From NCBI GenBank assembly GCA_949825065.1, contig OX463862.1, positions 13,573,592 to 13,637,591 of the forward strand: a DNA stretch of 64,000 bases. The letters run 5' to 3'. Below the pieces are notes generated by a model that saw nothing but the letters and a program-made list of their open reading frames with translations, had not been told where the DNA came from and searched no databases. Source of the stretch: Odontocerum albicorne (taxonomy: Eukaryota; Arthropoda; Insecta; Trichoptera; Odontoceridae). This document shows, piece after piece, positions 25,801-31,404 of this stretch. The stretch's first letter is position 1, and each line of letters opens with the position of its first letter. Both the position numbers and the translations under genes were made by a program.

Positions 25801-28493
25801 ACATGACATTTCAAACGTCACAGGGACCATGCTACATTTTCTTGAGTATAATCAACCAAAACTATGTTAAAAGGTTTAAGTGAAAACCAGACTGAAACGT
25901 TTAAAAAAATGGACATCAATGGGAATGGATCCCACAATAATCTGATTTGAAGACAAGCATCGAACCAACTAAGCCACGTTGTCGTTATTAAAGTTTCAAA
26001 AAAAGACAAGTTGAGTATAAGGATGGAAAGGTAGTGGCTGCGATCATTAGATTAAAAACTTCTCCGTATCTGCCTATCTTCAAAAAAACATATTCGGTAA
26101 GAAAACCGCAGAAAACTTACCGCAGGAAGACGAACTACAAAGAAACCTTTGTAGATCTTCCGATATGTGATAGTAACACATTCGGCTTTAAGTGTAGTGT
26201 ATGTGTTTTATTATTATTCAAACTACACTAAGGTGGTGGCTTACAGCAAAACAATTATGGTAACTTTGATTTGAAGGAGCAAACTAAGGATGTTTAAAAA
26301 TACTGAAAGGACCCGAATAAATAGAGCGAGGAGTGAGTAGATTTTGGAGGTCTCCACAGAGGCATGTGAGTGAATGACTGATGCGAATGTAGAACGTATG
26401 ATAAGAAGTAGTTGGACATGATTTCGATGTGGATGTTGAGATTGTGTGATAACTTAAGATTTAAGTATGCGTAATATATGAATGTCGGTTGTGAATATTT
26501 TAGCGGAGTGTTTTAGTATTTAAGTCAAATATATTAAATTCGTCATAGGTCTTGCATAGTGAATTAGTTCTCTACATAACACATCGATCAATAATTCCCT
26601 GGACTGACTACTAAAACAACATTTGTTTGCCAAAATTCTTCTTTATTCATCCACACAGTCTACTTTAAGAGCGGTACATTCATTCCAACGCTTTCCTAAC
26701 TTTTCTATGCCAGCCGTGTAGAACGATTTATCTTTGGTTTCAAAATAGGCGTTAGTTTCGGCAATCACTTCTTCATTGGAGCCAAATCTCTTTCCCTGGA
26801 GCATCTTTTTGAGTTCTACGAACAGCCAATAGTCACTGGGGCCCAAATCTGGAGAATACGATGGGTGCGGAAGCAATTCGAAGTTCAACTCATGCTATTT
26901 AGCCATCGTTACCATCAACTTGTGACACGGTGCATTGTCCTGATGAAAGAGAACTTTTTTCTTCTTCATATGGGGCCGTTTTTTGCAATTTATGCCTTCA
27001 AACGCTATGTAATATTCGCTATTGATGGGTTTTCCCTATTCAAGGTGATCGATGAATATTATACCATGCGCATCCCAAAATATGGAGGCCATAACCTTCC
27101 CGGCCGACTGTTGAGTTTTTGGTCGCTTCGGACGACTTTCACCGGCTGCTCTCCACTCAGCTGACTGCCGATTTGATTCCGGAGTATAGTGGTGGACCCA
27201 AGTTTCATCCATTGTTACATACCGATGCAAAAACTCCTGTTTATTTCACGTTAACAGTGCCAATCAGCGCTCTGAATCATCGATGCGTTGTTGTTTCTGT
27301 TCCATTCCAATAGTTTAAACACTACCAAATGATATCTTCAGGATGTCAGCTATCTCACGCAACTTAATTTTGCGATTTTCCATCACGATTTTGAGTTTTT
27401 TTTATGTTTTCTGGTGTAACAGCCTCATTTGGACGACCAGAGCGTTCAGCATCATTTGTGTCTGTACAACCGCGTTTGAAATCAGCATACCACCGACAAA
27501 TGGTTGTTTTCGATGGAGCAGAGCCCGGATAACACTTTTAAAGCCATCGCTGAGTTTGAACGGTATTTTTTCCTATTAAAAAGTAATGTTTTATCAACAC
27601 ACGAAATTCGGTTTTTCTATTGATTTTAAAATAGCAAAAGTAGCGTCACTAAAACCACTGATACAATGTCGGAATGTCAATGATACAATGTCGGAATGTC
27701 ATGAAAGTTTGACACGTAACTTCTAAAGGTTGATACTAACTGAAAATGGTATGGATTTGTTATTAGAGGCGCTATCTGTTGATTAGTCCCGGGAATTGTT
27801 GATTGATACGTTATATACACAAAATGGATACTTTTTGCTATGACATATTTTTGTTGTACAACACAGGTACAAATACTGTAGAATAGGTGGATGGTTGTTG
27901 CTTAATCTTTGATTTCAGTGATTTCAGTAAGTCTCAGTGAAGAGCAGGGTAAATAGATTCCTAGTTGGTTGGTGGAAGTTTGTAGTAATAAAAACTAGCT
28001 CCCTGTTTGGAGTTTCTCATGTTTTCTTACCTTTCCCTCAGTTAAAATTTCTCCAGTTATATCCATCCATTCTTTCATCAGCCTACCTCTTTTTTTTACA
28101 TGGCATTCACTCCAGATATGAGTGGCAGAGTGGCATATCCAGCTCATTCACCTTGAATCTGTTCACACCTATTCACATATCTTTGTGCATATGTATCGCG
28201 TCCGTAGGTCAAAACATTAATGCCATTTTTTCCGAGTGAAAATGTAAGATGTCAAAGAAATATAAGGCTCTGTCCTCTTTGCCTATCCCAATAAGACAGA
28301 AACGTGATAGCTAACATGAAAGAATGTTATATCTAATATAGCTACCTGTTCTGCACTTCTTGATGGCTGGGTGTTTGGCTATCCATTCTCTCATCTGCTG
28401 CAGTGCCTGCTCCCTAATGGAGTCGTCTTCGCGAAGCTCCTCGAGGGCTACCGCTCGAACCACCTCCGGCAGAGGAGCAACTTCTGTAGCCAT
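7670..28493 (-). CDS. CRAL-TRIO (Sec14-like) lipid-binding protein, N-terminal 188 codons in three exons, 3' part not in window
   Basis: Coding exons 28346-28493, 8566-8787 and 7670-7863 (148+222+194 nt) join at GT-AG sites with matching phases (1, 1, 0) into one open frame of 188 residues. Residues 20-95 form the CRAL-TRIO N domain, with FLLRFLRTKKFSV at 53-65 and the helix ACSMLERYLTVRQLYPHWF at 68-86. The lipid-binding domain begins near residue 98 with ISGGYIVPLLKRD and reaches VYGYTYINDESG at 155-166. Proteins of this family are cytosolic carriers of small lipophilic ligands such as tocopherol, retinal or phosphoinositides, and are usually about 300 residues long, so roughly 110 C-terminal residues are missing. 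I searched 1-7470 on the minus strand for the usual closing LP-E-YGG motif and did not find it. The ligand cannot be told from the sequence. All other material within the span is intron. Confidence 0.85.
7932..8056 (+). repeat. MITE end plus truncated SINE-2
   Basis: 7932-7965 matches the terminal sequence of the MITE at 46455-47029 (AAAATGTAGGATGGTCCC). It runs directly into a SINE-2 body that retains a B-box-like GGTTCAAATCCC. Confidence 0.45.
8057..8300 (+). repeat. RTE-like 3' end and UTR, second copy
   Basis: Nearly collinear with 3101-3346, ending CTCTGTCCTCTCTGCCTATC. It lies in intron 2 of the CRAL-TRIO gene. Confidence 0.5.
8330..8545 (+). repeat. tRNA-derived SINE-2, complete
   Basis: The tRNA-like head reads CCGTGGCCTGGTTGGAAAGA with a B box TAGTTCAAATCCCC. 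The body includes TTTCTGGTTGGTTGG and the tail AATGCAATACAATAG. It lies in intron 2, antisense to the CRAL-TRIO gene, about 20 bp from the exon 2 donor. Confidence 0.7.
8566..8787 (-). CDS. CRAL-TRIO gene, second coding exon (residues 50-124)
   Basis: The acceptor is TTTTTTTAAAG at 8788. The exon completes the split codon to Asp and reads DEPFLLRFLRTKKFSV, ACSMLERYLTVRQLYPHWF, then DPDMEAIISGGYIVPLLKRD and NRTIILSCAG. The donor is GCTG/GTAAG at 8565. The exon is 222 nt long with phase 1 at both ends. It is clearly GC-richer than its surroundings, as expected for conserved coding sequence. A SINE lies only about 20 bp beyond the donor. Confidence 0.88.
8835..8900 (+). pseudogene. RTE scrap with MKINISKTK motif
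   Basis: The plus-strand frame begins MKINISKTKVV. RTE reverse transcriptases carry (L)KMNxxKTKxM at this point of the palm/thumb. The rest of the open frame has no family resemblance. Confidence 0.35.
9106..9680 (-). pseudogene. RTE-like reverse transcriptase, C-terminal region
   Basis: On the minus strand: QFRYLGSELLSSHDLPREV, then VEGCLRDVIWRNKDMRTDSK, VRIYKTCVRPILTYGIEA and TEMRTLRAIAGKTLRDRVRN. The order YLGS, Y-K-x-x-x-R-P-x-L-x-YG and EMRxLRxIxG is diagnostic of the RTE C-terminal half. Frames break near 9220 and 9520. It sits in intron 1. Confidence 0.75.
9681..9847. other. Unidentified segment with a diverged copy at about 10465-10590
   Basis: The stretch around 9745-9855 and that at 10465-10580 align collinearly (both contain TGGCAGAATT), suggesting one old repeat copied twice. 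No function seen. Confidence 0.3.
9856..10353. mobile_element. hAT-like MITE, 498 bp, perfect 8-bp target duplication
   Basis: CCTTTGAC lies on both sides (9848-9855, 10354-10361). The ends are CAACGTTT and AGACGTTG, with further GTGTGCGGCC similarity. Inside, 10160-10195 and 10258-10295 form an inverted pair around AAAGAAAGGAAC. No transposase reading frame. Confidence 0.7.
10597..11450. repeat. About 70-bp satellite, four to five units, split by a mariner
   Basis: The unit starts GTAAAAACAATATTGC and contains GCCTTGTCATGAATCTTTG. Starts at 11235, 11307, 11376 and 11445 give 69-72 bp periods. The unit beginning near 10597 is interrupted at a TA by the element 10659-11225. Confidence 0.75.
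10659..11225 (+). mobile_element. Internally deleted mariner (567 bp)
   Basis: Terminal inverted repeats TTGGGTGTTAACATAAG and (reverse) TTGGGTATTAACATAAG are flanked by TA. The inside holds the transposase N-terminal helix-turn-helix (EHFRHLLLFAFNLGNKADRD, ICEVYGEDAMNERTALRWF) joined near 10965 to the C-terminus (FYRTGIEKLVERWQEVVNNE). The catalytic DDD core is gone. Full mariners are about 1.3 kb, so some 0.7 kb has been lost. It cannot move by itself but keeps both ends. Confidence 0.85.
11500..12105 (+). pseudogene. Non-LTR retrotransposon ORF2 C-terminus plus 3' UTR
   Basis: Plus-strand pieces read EEQLDKLQRLQNVSLKFIFN, then KLWNQLQTNFRFALSLACFK and KRLKKLL, matching the closing LWNxLP ... 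FKxRLKxxL motif of jockey/CR1-like proteins, with several stops. 11870-12105 is the untranslated tail shared with 6170-6470. Confidence 0.65.
12110..12305 (-). pseudogene. RTE-like C-terminal fragment
   Basis: The minus strand reads LVPTLMYGSET, then VEMRALRRIHGVIRYES, the conserved Y-G-S-E-T and EMRxLRRxxG motifs, with stops between. It abuts the inverted-repeat composite to the right. Confidence 0.55.
12950..13374 (-). pseudogene. Non-LTR reverse transcriptase C-terminal remnant with in-frame repeat
   Basis: The minus strand reads ERVDSIKYLGVFVDQFLRWE, VHFNALSTKIRNVLSENILK and SIYFALCQSALSYDI, then a block of SLSYDI repeats, then SPWGVHLNTK. After a frameshift near 13075 it continues INKLPARYPKAELFREYWVL. 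KYLGV-D-L-W-H and SYxI-WG are hallmarks of the region after the polymerase core. Confidence 0.7.
13131..13220. repeat. 18-bp tandem repeat, five copies, inside the RT frame
   Basis: GTGATATATCGTAAGAAA occurs at 13131, 13149, 13167, 13185 and 13203 without change. It encodes six residues per unit (SLSYDI), so the expansion kept the frame. Confidence 0.95.
13908..14371. mobile_element. hAT MITE, 464 bp, perfect 8-bp target duplication
   Basis: TTATATGC flanks both sides (13900-13907, 14372-14379). The ends are CAGGGGTGGGCAT and (reversed) CAGACGTAGGCAAATG. Subterminal GAGCCACAT-type motifs are repeated. Same family as 2793-2999. Inserted into the right arm of the inverted composite. Confidence 0.85.
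14580..16040. other. A+T-rich stretch, no gene supported
   Basis: 15870-15970 on the minus strand contains a short K-T-K-K-E-L-P-K-E segment seen in retrotransposon debris, and 15700-15850 has a brief open minus frame (L-S-F-D-A-T-R-S-E-S). Neither is enough for an assignment. Confidence 0.35.
16045..16695. mobile_element. Possible MITE with inverted subterminal repeats
   Basis: 16046-16105 reappears reversed at 16634-16694: both share GATCGTTCAG, CATTTTGCAATAGTG and GAGTAACA. A direct duplication of about 45 bp lies inside (16372-16420 and 16537-16585). No target duplication was found, so the outer edges are uncertain. Confidence 0.45.
16700..17160. other. No feature seen
   Basis: A+T-rich, no coding or repeat signal beyond short homopolymers. 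Confidence 0.4.
17165..17420 (+). repeat. SINE-3, near full length
   Basis: The tRNA-like head has GAGATTCGAATCC as B box (17209). The body continues through GAAGGTAGTGACTGCGGCCA to GATCTTCCGATAT. Related: 26008-26230 (body), 32034-32105 (head, reverse) and 54095-54425 (reverse). Confidence 0.5.
17457..17870 (+). mobile_element. Tc1/mariner-superfamily family F element, internally deleted
   Basis: The left end is AAAGGGTCTTTCAAATTGAG. The transposase start MESYTIQQRVQIVELFY (from 17573) is joined to the C-terminal WPPRSCDLIPLDYFLWGYVK and RQVYKNDPRSIPELEDEIIR. The latter contains the third catalytic acidic position context (P-L-D-Y-F-L-W-G). The middle, with the other two catalytic residues, is missing. 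The 3' end runs directly into a SINE-1. Confidence 0.65.
17872..18140 (+). repeat. SINE-1, body and 3' tail
   Basis: It starts inside the body (TTATTCGGGGGTATAAGGAT) and passes through CCGATCCAGTACAGCGGTG to CGAGGCCCAGAAACGAC. A TA-MITE is inserted at its 3' end. Confidence 0.6.
18142..19001. mobile_element. TA-MITE with ~100-bp inverted termini, itself split by a piggyBac MITE
   Basis: CAGTACCCGGCGGTAAGTAA at the left and its inverse at the right are bounded by TA on each side (18140-18141, 19002-19003). The inverted similarity continues through GGCTAACTTCGGCTTTGTAG. Without the insert the element is about 230 bp, the size of the copy at 57025-57275. Partial copies: 22635-22742 and 57457-57471. 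Confidence 0.75.
18174..18806. mobile_element. piggyBac-like MITE, 633 bp, TTAA at both ends
   Basis: TTAA (18174-18177, 18803-18806) bounds ends CCCTTCCTTCCCTGTG and CACAGGGAGGGAAATG. TTAA duplication with C-run termini is characteristic of piggyBac. The inside has no transposase. Family members: 24102-24705, 29218-29890, 49693-50276, 59683-60280 and truncated 51979-52139. Confidence 0.85.
19290..19550. repeat. Palindromic MITE derivative
   Basis: Arms 19306-19373 and 19467-19535 are inverted (ACAGCTCACAAATTTGCCCC in the left arm). The loop 19374-19466 matches 46510-46610 inside the MITE 46455-47029, so this is probably a rearranged piece of that family. Confidence 0.65.
19560..19950. other. 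No feature seen
   Basis: A+T-rich sequence without coding signal. Confidence 0.4.
20005..20390 (+). pseudogene. RTE-like reverse transcriptase C-terminus
   Basis: The plus strand reads HVREMRMLRWMCGITRLDRI, RNSYIRGSLGVRDISDKIQE and SRLRWYGHVSRRPSEYIG. After a stop and shift it continues with a G-R-P-K-R-G-W-like segment and W-R-R-I-I-G-R-A-D-P. This is the EMRMLRWMxG...LRWYGHVxRR signature of RTE elements. A GA-rich run and a SINE-1 fragment follow. Confidence 0.75.
20425..20625 (+). repeat. SINE-1, 3' half
   Basis: It carries GCCATCGGATCCAGTACAGC and the tail CTCGACTACGAGGCCCAGAA. The tRNA head is missing. Confidence 0.6.
20640..20925. other. No feature seen
   Basis: It contains a short direct repeat TTTTATAACTCATATAA (20782 and 20818) only. 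Confidence 0.35.
20930..21140 (+). repeat. tRNA-derived SINE-2
   Basis: The head reads GTGGCCTAGTCGGTAAAA with a B box GGTTTAATTCCC. The body has CATCTTTCTGGTTAGTTG and the tail is AATGCAATACAATAG. About 130 bp beyond the tail (to 21265) is shared with 24810-24920. Confidence 0.65.
21440..22265 (-). pseudogene. Non-LTR reverse transcriptase remnant with polymerase ADD motif
   Basis: The minus strand gives GPLLFLTQVLIDDILNSIS and CLLFADDLNIFKKIN (about 22150-22240), the palm motif of reverse transcriptases. It is followed by degenerate sequence around KLSF and LGV, then YKLLSFIMRISKEFN and LYNYLIRTKLEYTSTVWAPH (21780-21900). The order F-A-D-D, N-x-L-x-x-N, L-G-V, L-Y-x-x-L-I-R-x-x-L-E-Y, W-x-P is that of jockey/CR1-type elements. 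Many stops and shifts. Confidence 0.7.
22381..22587. repeat. Foldback element, 207-bp palindrome
   Basis: The arm starting ATTGTAATTT and containing TTTTTGTAACGGTATA is mirrored around 22484. The centre has CAGGGGAGCACAAA and its inverse. The outer ~90 bp of each arm match the outer parts of 58407-58979; this copy lacks the inner ~370 bp. Confidence 0.8.
22635..22742. mobile_element. TA-MITE, fused partial copy
   Basis: It starts CAGTACCCGGCGGTAAATAA and jumps to the inverted right half (ACAAAGCCGAAGTTAGCCG), so the centre is deleted. Confidence 0.6.
22743..23845. other. No gene supported; possible hAT end at 23100-23141
   Basis: The reverse complement of 23100-23141 begins CAGGGCCGTCTTAA and resembles the left end of the element at 37615. 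Near 22900 a short minus fragment resembles the FKKRLKK end of a retrotransposon. The open frames near 23415-23759 have no recognisable domain. Confidence 0.3.
23850..24060 (+). repeat. tRNA-derived SINE-2
   Basis: The head reads GTAGCCTAGTTGGTAGACAT with a B box GGTTCAAGTCCC. The body has TTTCTGGTTAGTTGG and the tail AATACAATACAATAG. Confidence 0.65.
24102..24705. mobile_element. piggyBac-like MITE, 604 bp
   Basis: TTAA at 24102-24105 and 24702-24705. Ends CCCTTCCTTCCCTGTG and GGAAGGGAAAGG. An open frame of 125 codons crosses it but has no resemblance to a transposase. Confidence 0.85.
24706..24815 (+). repeat. SINE-2, 3' half
   Basis: It continues from the piggyBac MITE's right TTAA as CATCCTTCTGATAAGTTG to the ACAATAG tail, so the MITE appears to have landed in a SINE-2 copy. 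Confidence 0.5.
24920..25305. other. No gene supported
   Basis: A 102-codon plus-strand open frame (24997-25305) has no recognisable domain and A+T-driven codons. I do not call it a gene. Confidence 0.3.
25310..25850. mobile_element. MITE of the 46455 family, right end intact
   Basis: About 520 bp align with 46530-47029. The right end reads CACAGGGACCATGCTACA followed by TTTTCTTGAGTATA. The left terminus is missing or altered. Confidence 0.6.
25852..26005 (-). repeat. SINE-2, head and part of body
   Basis: The reverse complement shows CGTGGCTTAGTTGGTTCGAT and body sequence of the SINE-2 family. Confidence 0.4.
26008..26230 (+). repeat. SINE-3 body
   Basis: It matches 17255-17400 and, reversed, 54095-54300 (AAGGTAGTGGCTGCGATCAT; GATCTTCCGATATGTGA). 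Confidence 0.5.
26231..26590. other. No feature seen
   Basis: No coding signal or recognised repeat. Confidence 0.35.
26591..27797 (-). pseudogene. Mariner element, near full length, dead transposase with DD34D residues kept
   Basis: The ends ATTCCCTGGACTGACTA (left) and, reversed, ATTCCCGGGACTAATCA make up about 1.2 kb. The minus strand reads TEFRVLIKHYFLIGKNTVQ, CRWYADFKRGCTDTNDAERS, then YVTMDETWVHHYTPESNRQS, GKVMASIFWDAHGIIFIDHL, VLFHQDNAPCHKLMV and HPSYSPDLGPSDYWLF. The catalytic aspartates in MDETW, HQDNAP and SPDLGPSD are present. A TAG replaces the usual Lys codon after DHLE, another TAG follows M-A-K, and frameshifts break the N-terminal half. It cannot make transposase. Confidence 0.85.
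27840..28010. repeat. Dispersed repeat E
   Basis: Moderately similar to 48545-48730 (CACAGGTACAAA, ACTGTAG, GAAGAG, AGATTCCT in the same order). Nature unknown. Confidence 0.4.
28011..28340. other. Intron 1, only an RTE tail scrap
   Basis: 28262-28300 has the CTCTGTCCTCTTTGCCTATC remnant of the RTE 3' end. Otherwise nothing seen. Confidence 0.35.
28346..28493 (-). CDS. CRAL-TRIO gene, first coding exon (residues 1-49)
   Basis: The ATG at 28493-28491 opens MATEVAPLPEVVRAVALEEL, followed by an acidic/basic helix and the WIAKHPAIKKCRT segment that normally precedes the domain's FLLRFLR motif. The exon closes with one extra base before a donor reading ACAG/GTAGCT at 28345. Immediately upstream of the ATG the sequence reads pyrimidine-rich TTTCTTCTTTTGAAG/GT, a good acceptor. 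The exon therefore probably starts at 28495 and is preceded by a spliced 5' untranslated exon. An in-frame run upstream of this ATG is open but reads into intron-like sequence, so I take the internal ATG as the start. Confidence 0.85.
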
Positions 28494-28499
28494 ACCTTC

Positions 28500-29160
28500 A
28501 AAAGAAGAAACATACGTTTTTATAGTCATAAATACTCCTAATAATAACTCATCCAACATAAAAATCAACCTCATGGCCAGAGGTGTAGCAAGGTTTTTGG
28601 GGCCCACGGTAAAATCTTTGGCAACCATTTTCCATTATGAAGATACATTTAAAACAGAGTGTTTTGACACTTAAATGTGCAAAAATCTACACAGTAAGTT
28701 AAATTAAAATGACAGATCTGTTTCGCGTTACAAAAACGTTGTCAAACTGTACTTAATGCATTGCTTACCAAGCAATATATTTTACAATATATGACTTAAA
28801 ACTAACATTAAAACTTAAAAGGAGCCGACTATCCTGATATGTTGGGAACTATCAACCTTAGTTTTGGCGTCAGGTTTATTTATTTATTTAATCCATTGAT
28901 CAAATAAATAAATCTCCCGCCATTGTCTTTCGTCCTATACAGGTAGAAAATCAAATAGCCTAAAACTGTTGCTAGTTGTCATGGACCTAATGAAGAAAGA
29001 AGCTGGTGACATACTCGAATAGCAATTACTGAAACTCCTTGCCAAATATGCAACAGGATATGCTTATTACAAATTGGCTAAAATAATCATCTCCGGTGGC
29101 ACCAACGTCAAATACTCTGATCCTTCAATTTGCATTGTGCCTTCAATTATACTCATCATG
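28500..29160. other. Upstream intron of the CRAL-TRIO gene, no feature seen
   Basis: A+T-rich with a short inverted TTTATTTATTTA/TAAATAAATAAA at 28875-28910. No coding signal. Confidence 0.35.
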
Positions 29161-29164
29161 GGTA

Positions 29165-29217
29165 ATGGACATTAATTTATTACAGCCTGGCGGGATTATT
29201 GCCGCGTGGCAATCTCT
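29165..29217 (-). repeat. SINE-2 fragment left of a piggyBac MITE
   Basis: The reverse complement contains AAGAGATTGCCACGCGGCAA. It continues to the right of the insert at 29891. Confidence 0.45.
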
Positions 29218-29890
29218 TTAACCCTTCCCTCCCTGTAATGTGTAACTAGTACACATTGCTTCTAAAAAACTTTAATACGAGTATCTCTATAAACATAATA
29301 AATACTGGGTTGAGATTTTAGGTATTCCTCCGTAATACATTTACGCATTGAATGAAAAAATAATATTAATAATAATTAGTATTTATCGGCCACATCAGAG
29401 ATATTTTGTGAAAATCGGGAATAAATTCACCAATATAATCAAACGTGTGCCAGTGTGTGACGTAGGTATATTCATTCTAAAAAACCGCTATGGGTGAGGA
29501 AGCGACGCTATTCACGTCTGACTCTCATTCCACTTCGATATATGGGAACGCAAGAAATAGAATCTCAGTTCGCAATTGTGTTTCTTCCTTCAAGGTATAA
29601 CAGTCCGAGACCGAGTCCCGTCTCAGTTCTCAGTAGCTCAGGGGCATACATTTGAGGCGGTCTCTTCGCCCGTTTTGTGAACGTCGGCCGAGGTTTTTTT
29701 CATGTTTTCAGCAATGAAATTTCAATTATTATGACTTTTGATTTTAAATTTAATTAATTTAAGCGATTGGCTATGAATATTCTTATTTTTCCGATTTTAA
29801 ATCGCTCATTTTTACATGTGTATTGATGTGTATTCAATACACAGCACCGGAACGCGCGGATTTTTTTTAGCACAGGAAGGGAAAGGTTAA
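29218..29890. mobile_element. piggyBac-like MITE, 673 bp
   Basis: TTAA at 29218-29221 and 29887-29890. Ends CCCTTCCCTCCCTGT and GGAAGGGAAAGG. Slightly longer than its relatives through small insertions near 29580 and 29820. Confidence 0.85.
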
Positions 29891-30060
29891 AAAACGGACA
29901 ACTGTTGACTAGGTCTTAAGAGGTGAGAACCAGACTGAAATCCTTTTTAAAAATGTTTTTTTTTTAAGTTTCAACAAGATTCGATCCCTGAACTAGAAGA
30001 CAGTCCTGTCTTACCAACAAGGCCACGGAGATCGTCGGTTTCCACATCATTTCGGAAAAG
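29891..30060 (-). repeat. SINE-2, rest of the interrupted copy
   Basis: The reverse complement runs CGTGGCCTTGTTGGTAAGAC with a B box GGATCGAATC and the SINE-2 body. Confidence 0.5.
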
Positions 30061-30434
30061 TATAACTGAAAATGTATTTTTAGATAGCTTTGTAATTCAA
30101 GAAATGAATACAGCCTTAAAGTTTCAGCGAGGTCGTCGAGATAAATACCACTAGATATACAACTTTTCTTTCCATATAAATTATCCACGACCGACCGAAA
30201 AGATGAGAACAATTGCAAAATACTACGAATATGGTAAGCAATAAAGAACCAGGACTCAATTAACATGTAGGTACCTGTTACCGTGCACAGTTGGGTCCGT
30301 CGATAGGTAGATAACAAAACACAATTAAATCACCATTAAAGTTTTATTCGAGGATGCACGTTTTTTACACAACAGTCACAAAGTCAATTTACAATAAGAT
30401 AACGTATACTATAGATTAAAGATAATTATCTGTT
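30061..30434. other. No feature seen
   Basis: The 117-codon minus open frame overlapping 29964-30317 is a shadow over SINE sequence and A+T-rich DNA. Confidence 0.35.
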
Positions 30435-30735
30435 CAATTCGTAACGTAATAGTTTACGGCAGAGAAGCGCGGGAAGTAGATCGAAGAATGCGCGTGCATT
30501 CGCCGTCGCACATTAAACTCGACTGCCGGGGGGGCCGTCCGCTGCACCGAGCGGAAGCGAGTAGCGAGTTGCAGTGCGTATGCGCCGCATGCATGTTGGG
30601 TGCACGCGGACGAAGATTGCGGCGTGCGGCATACCACCACAAACAAATGTCTAATAATAACTCAAGACGTTTCGAAAATGTGTCGCAACTCGTATTCGCG
30701 CGTTACTATCGGGCGAGATTTACGAACAACATATC
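30435..30735 (-). promoter_or_regulatory. CpG-rich block, candidate promoter and non-coding first exon of the CRAL-TRIO gene
   Basis: About 300 bp stand out from very A+T-rich flanks by high G+C and many CpG dinucleotides (for example around 30520-30620). The block lies 1.9 kb upstream of the first coding exon on the gene's strand, and that exon has a spliced acceptor directly before its ATG, so an upstream 5' exon is required. No other segment between 28.5 and 31 kb has this composition. Open frames through it on both strands resemble no family known to me and are better read as by-products of G+C content. I saw no TATA box, and the exact start site and donor cannot be fixed by eye. Confidence 0.4.
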
Positions 30736-30739
30736 TGAT

Positions 30740-31100
30740 TTGAATACATTATAATGTATAATATACAATGTGTCTATATTTAGTTAATTTGTTATCATAA
30801 AATATATTACATCAGAAGTTCTCAAAGTGCCGCGAAGGCTGCCGCGAGATATTTGAAAGGTACAGGAAGAATTCTCTTGCGTCAGTATATTAAAATGAAT
30901 TTTTCAAGATGTAACTGGTTGAGTTTTGGATATCAGTAAAGAATGAATATACTCGTATTTTGCTGAGTGCTAAAGTTCTGCGAATCCTAATTTAATTTGT
31001 GACGACTTATGTCTGCAAAACACGACTTTCGGCGGTAGTGGTAATAAAAACTAGATATATAATATAAACCCTACACATATTACACTACATCTAAATCCTA
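30740..31100. other. No gene; possible hAT-type terminal sequence near 30818
   Basis: AGTTCTCAAAGTGCCGCGAA resembles the ends of some hAT MITEs, but I found no partner end or target duplication. Confidence 0.25.
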
Positions 31101-31104
31101 AGAA

Positions 31105-31400
31105 GTGTATGGCCGTGCGGTAACGTACTGAACTTCAATGCGGAAGGTCGTCGGTTCGATCCCCGCGCAGTGCTACTCCCCTCGAATAACACAGGCATTT
31201 TTTTCCGCCTAGTATTTGGAGGTGTAAGGATACCTATAACTTTAGTTATATATATTCTTTAAAAAAAAAGAAAAATTAACATGCCGGTATACTCCGTTCG
31301 TCTCATTTCGGTGTACCATCGGATCCAGTACAGGTGGCCGAGAAGTTTGCTGGTGTGGTCGATGAGTTTGCTAGTATGCAACGATTCACTCACTTAAAAA
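31105..31400 (+). repeat. tRNA-derived SINE-1, complete
   Basis: The head reads GTATGGCCGTGCGGTAACG with a B box GGTTCGATCCCC. The body is CTAGTATTTGGAGGTGTAAG and CATCGGATCCAGTACAGGTG, ending in an A run at about 31400. Confidence 0.7.
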
Positions 31401-31404
31401 AAAA

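Noticed and set aside
28311..28628. 105-codon minus-strand frame starting at 28628
   Set aside because: The part upstream of 28495 lies beyond a good acceptor and has no family resemblance; the start is the ATG at 28493.
30434..30754. Arg/Ala-rich open frames on both strands of the CpG island
   Set aside because: Frames are open because G+C-rich DNA has few stops. No domain is seen, and the block is better explained as promoter or 5' exon.
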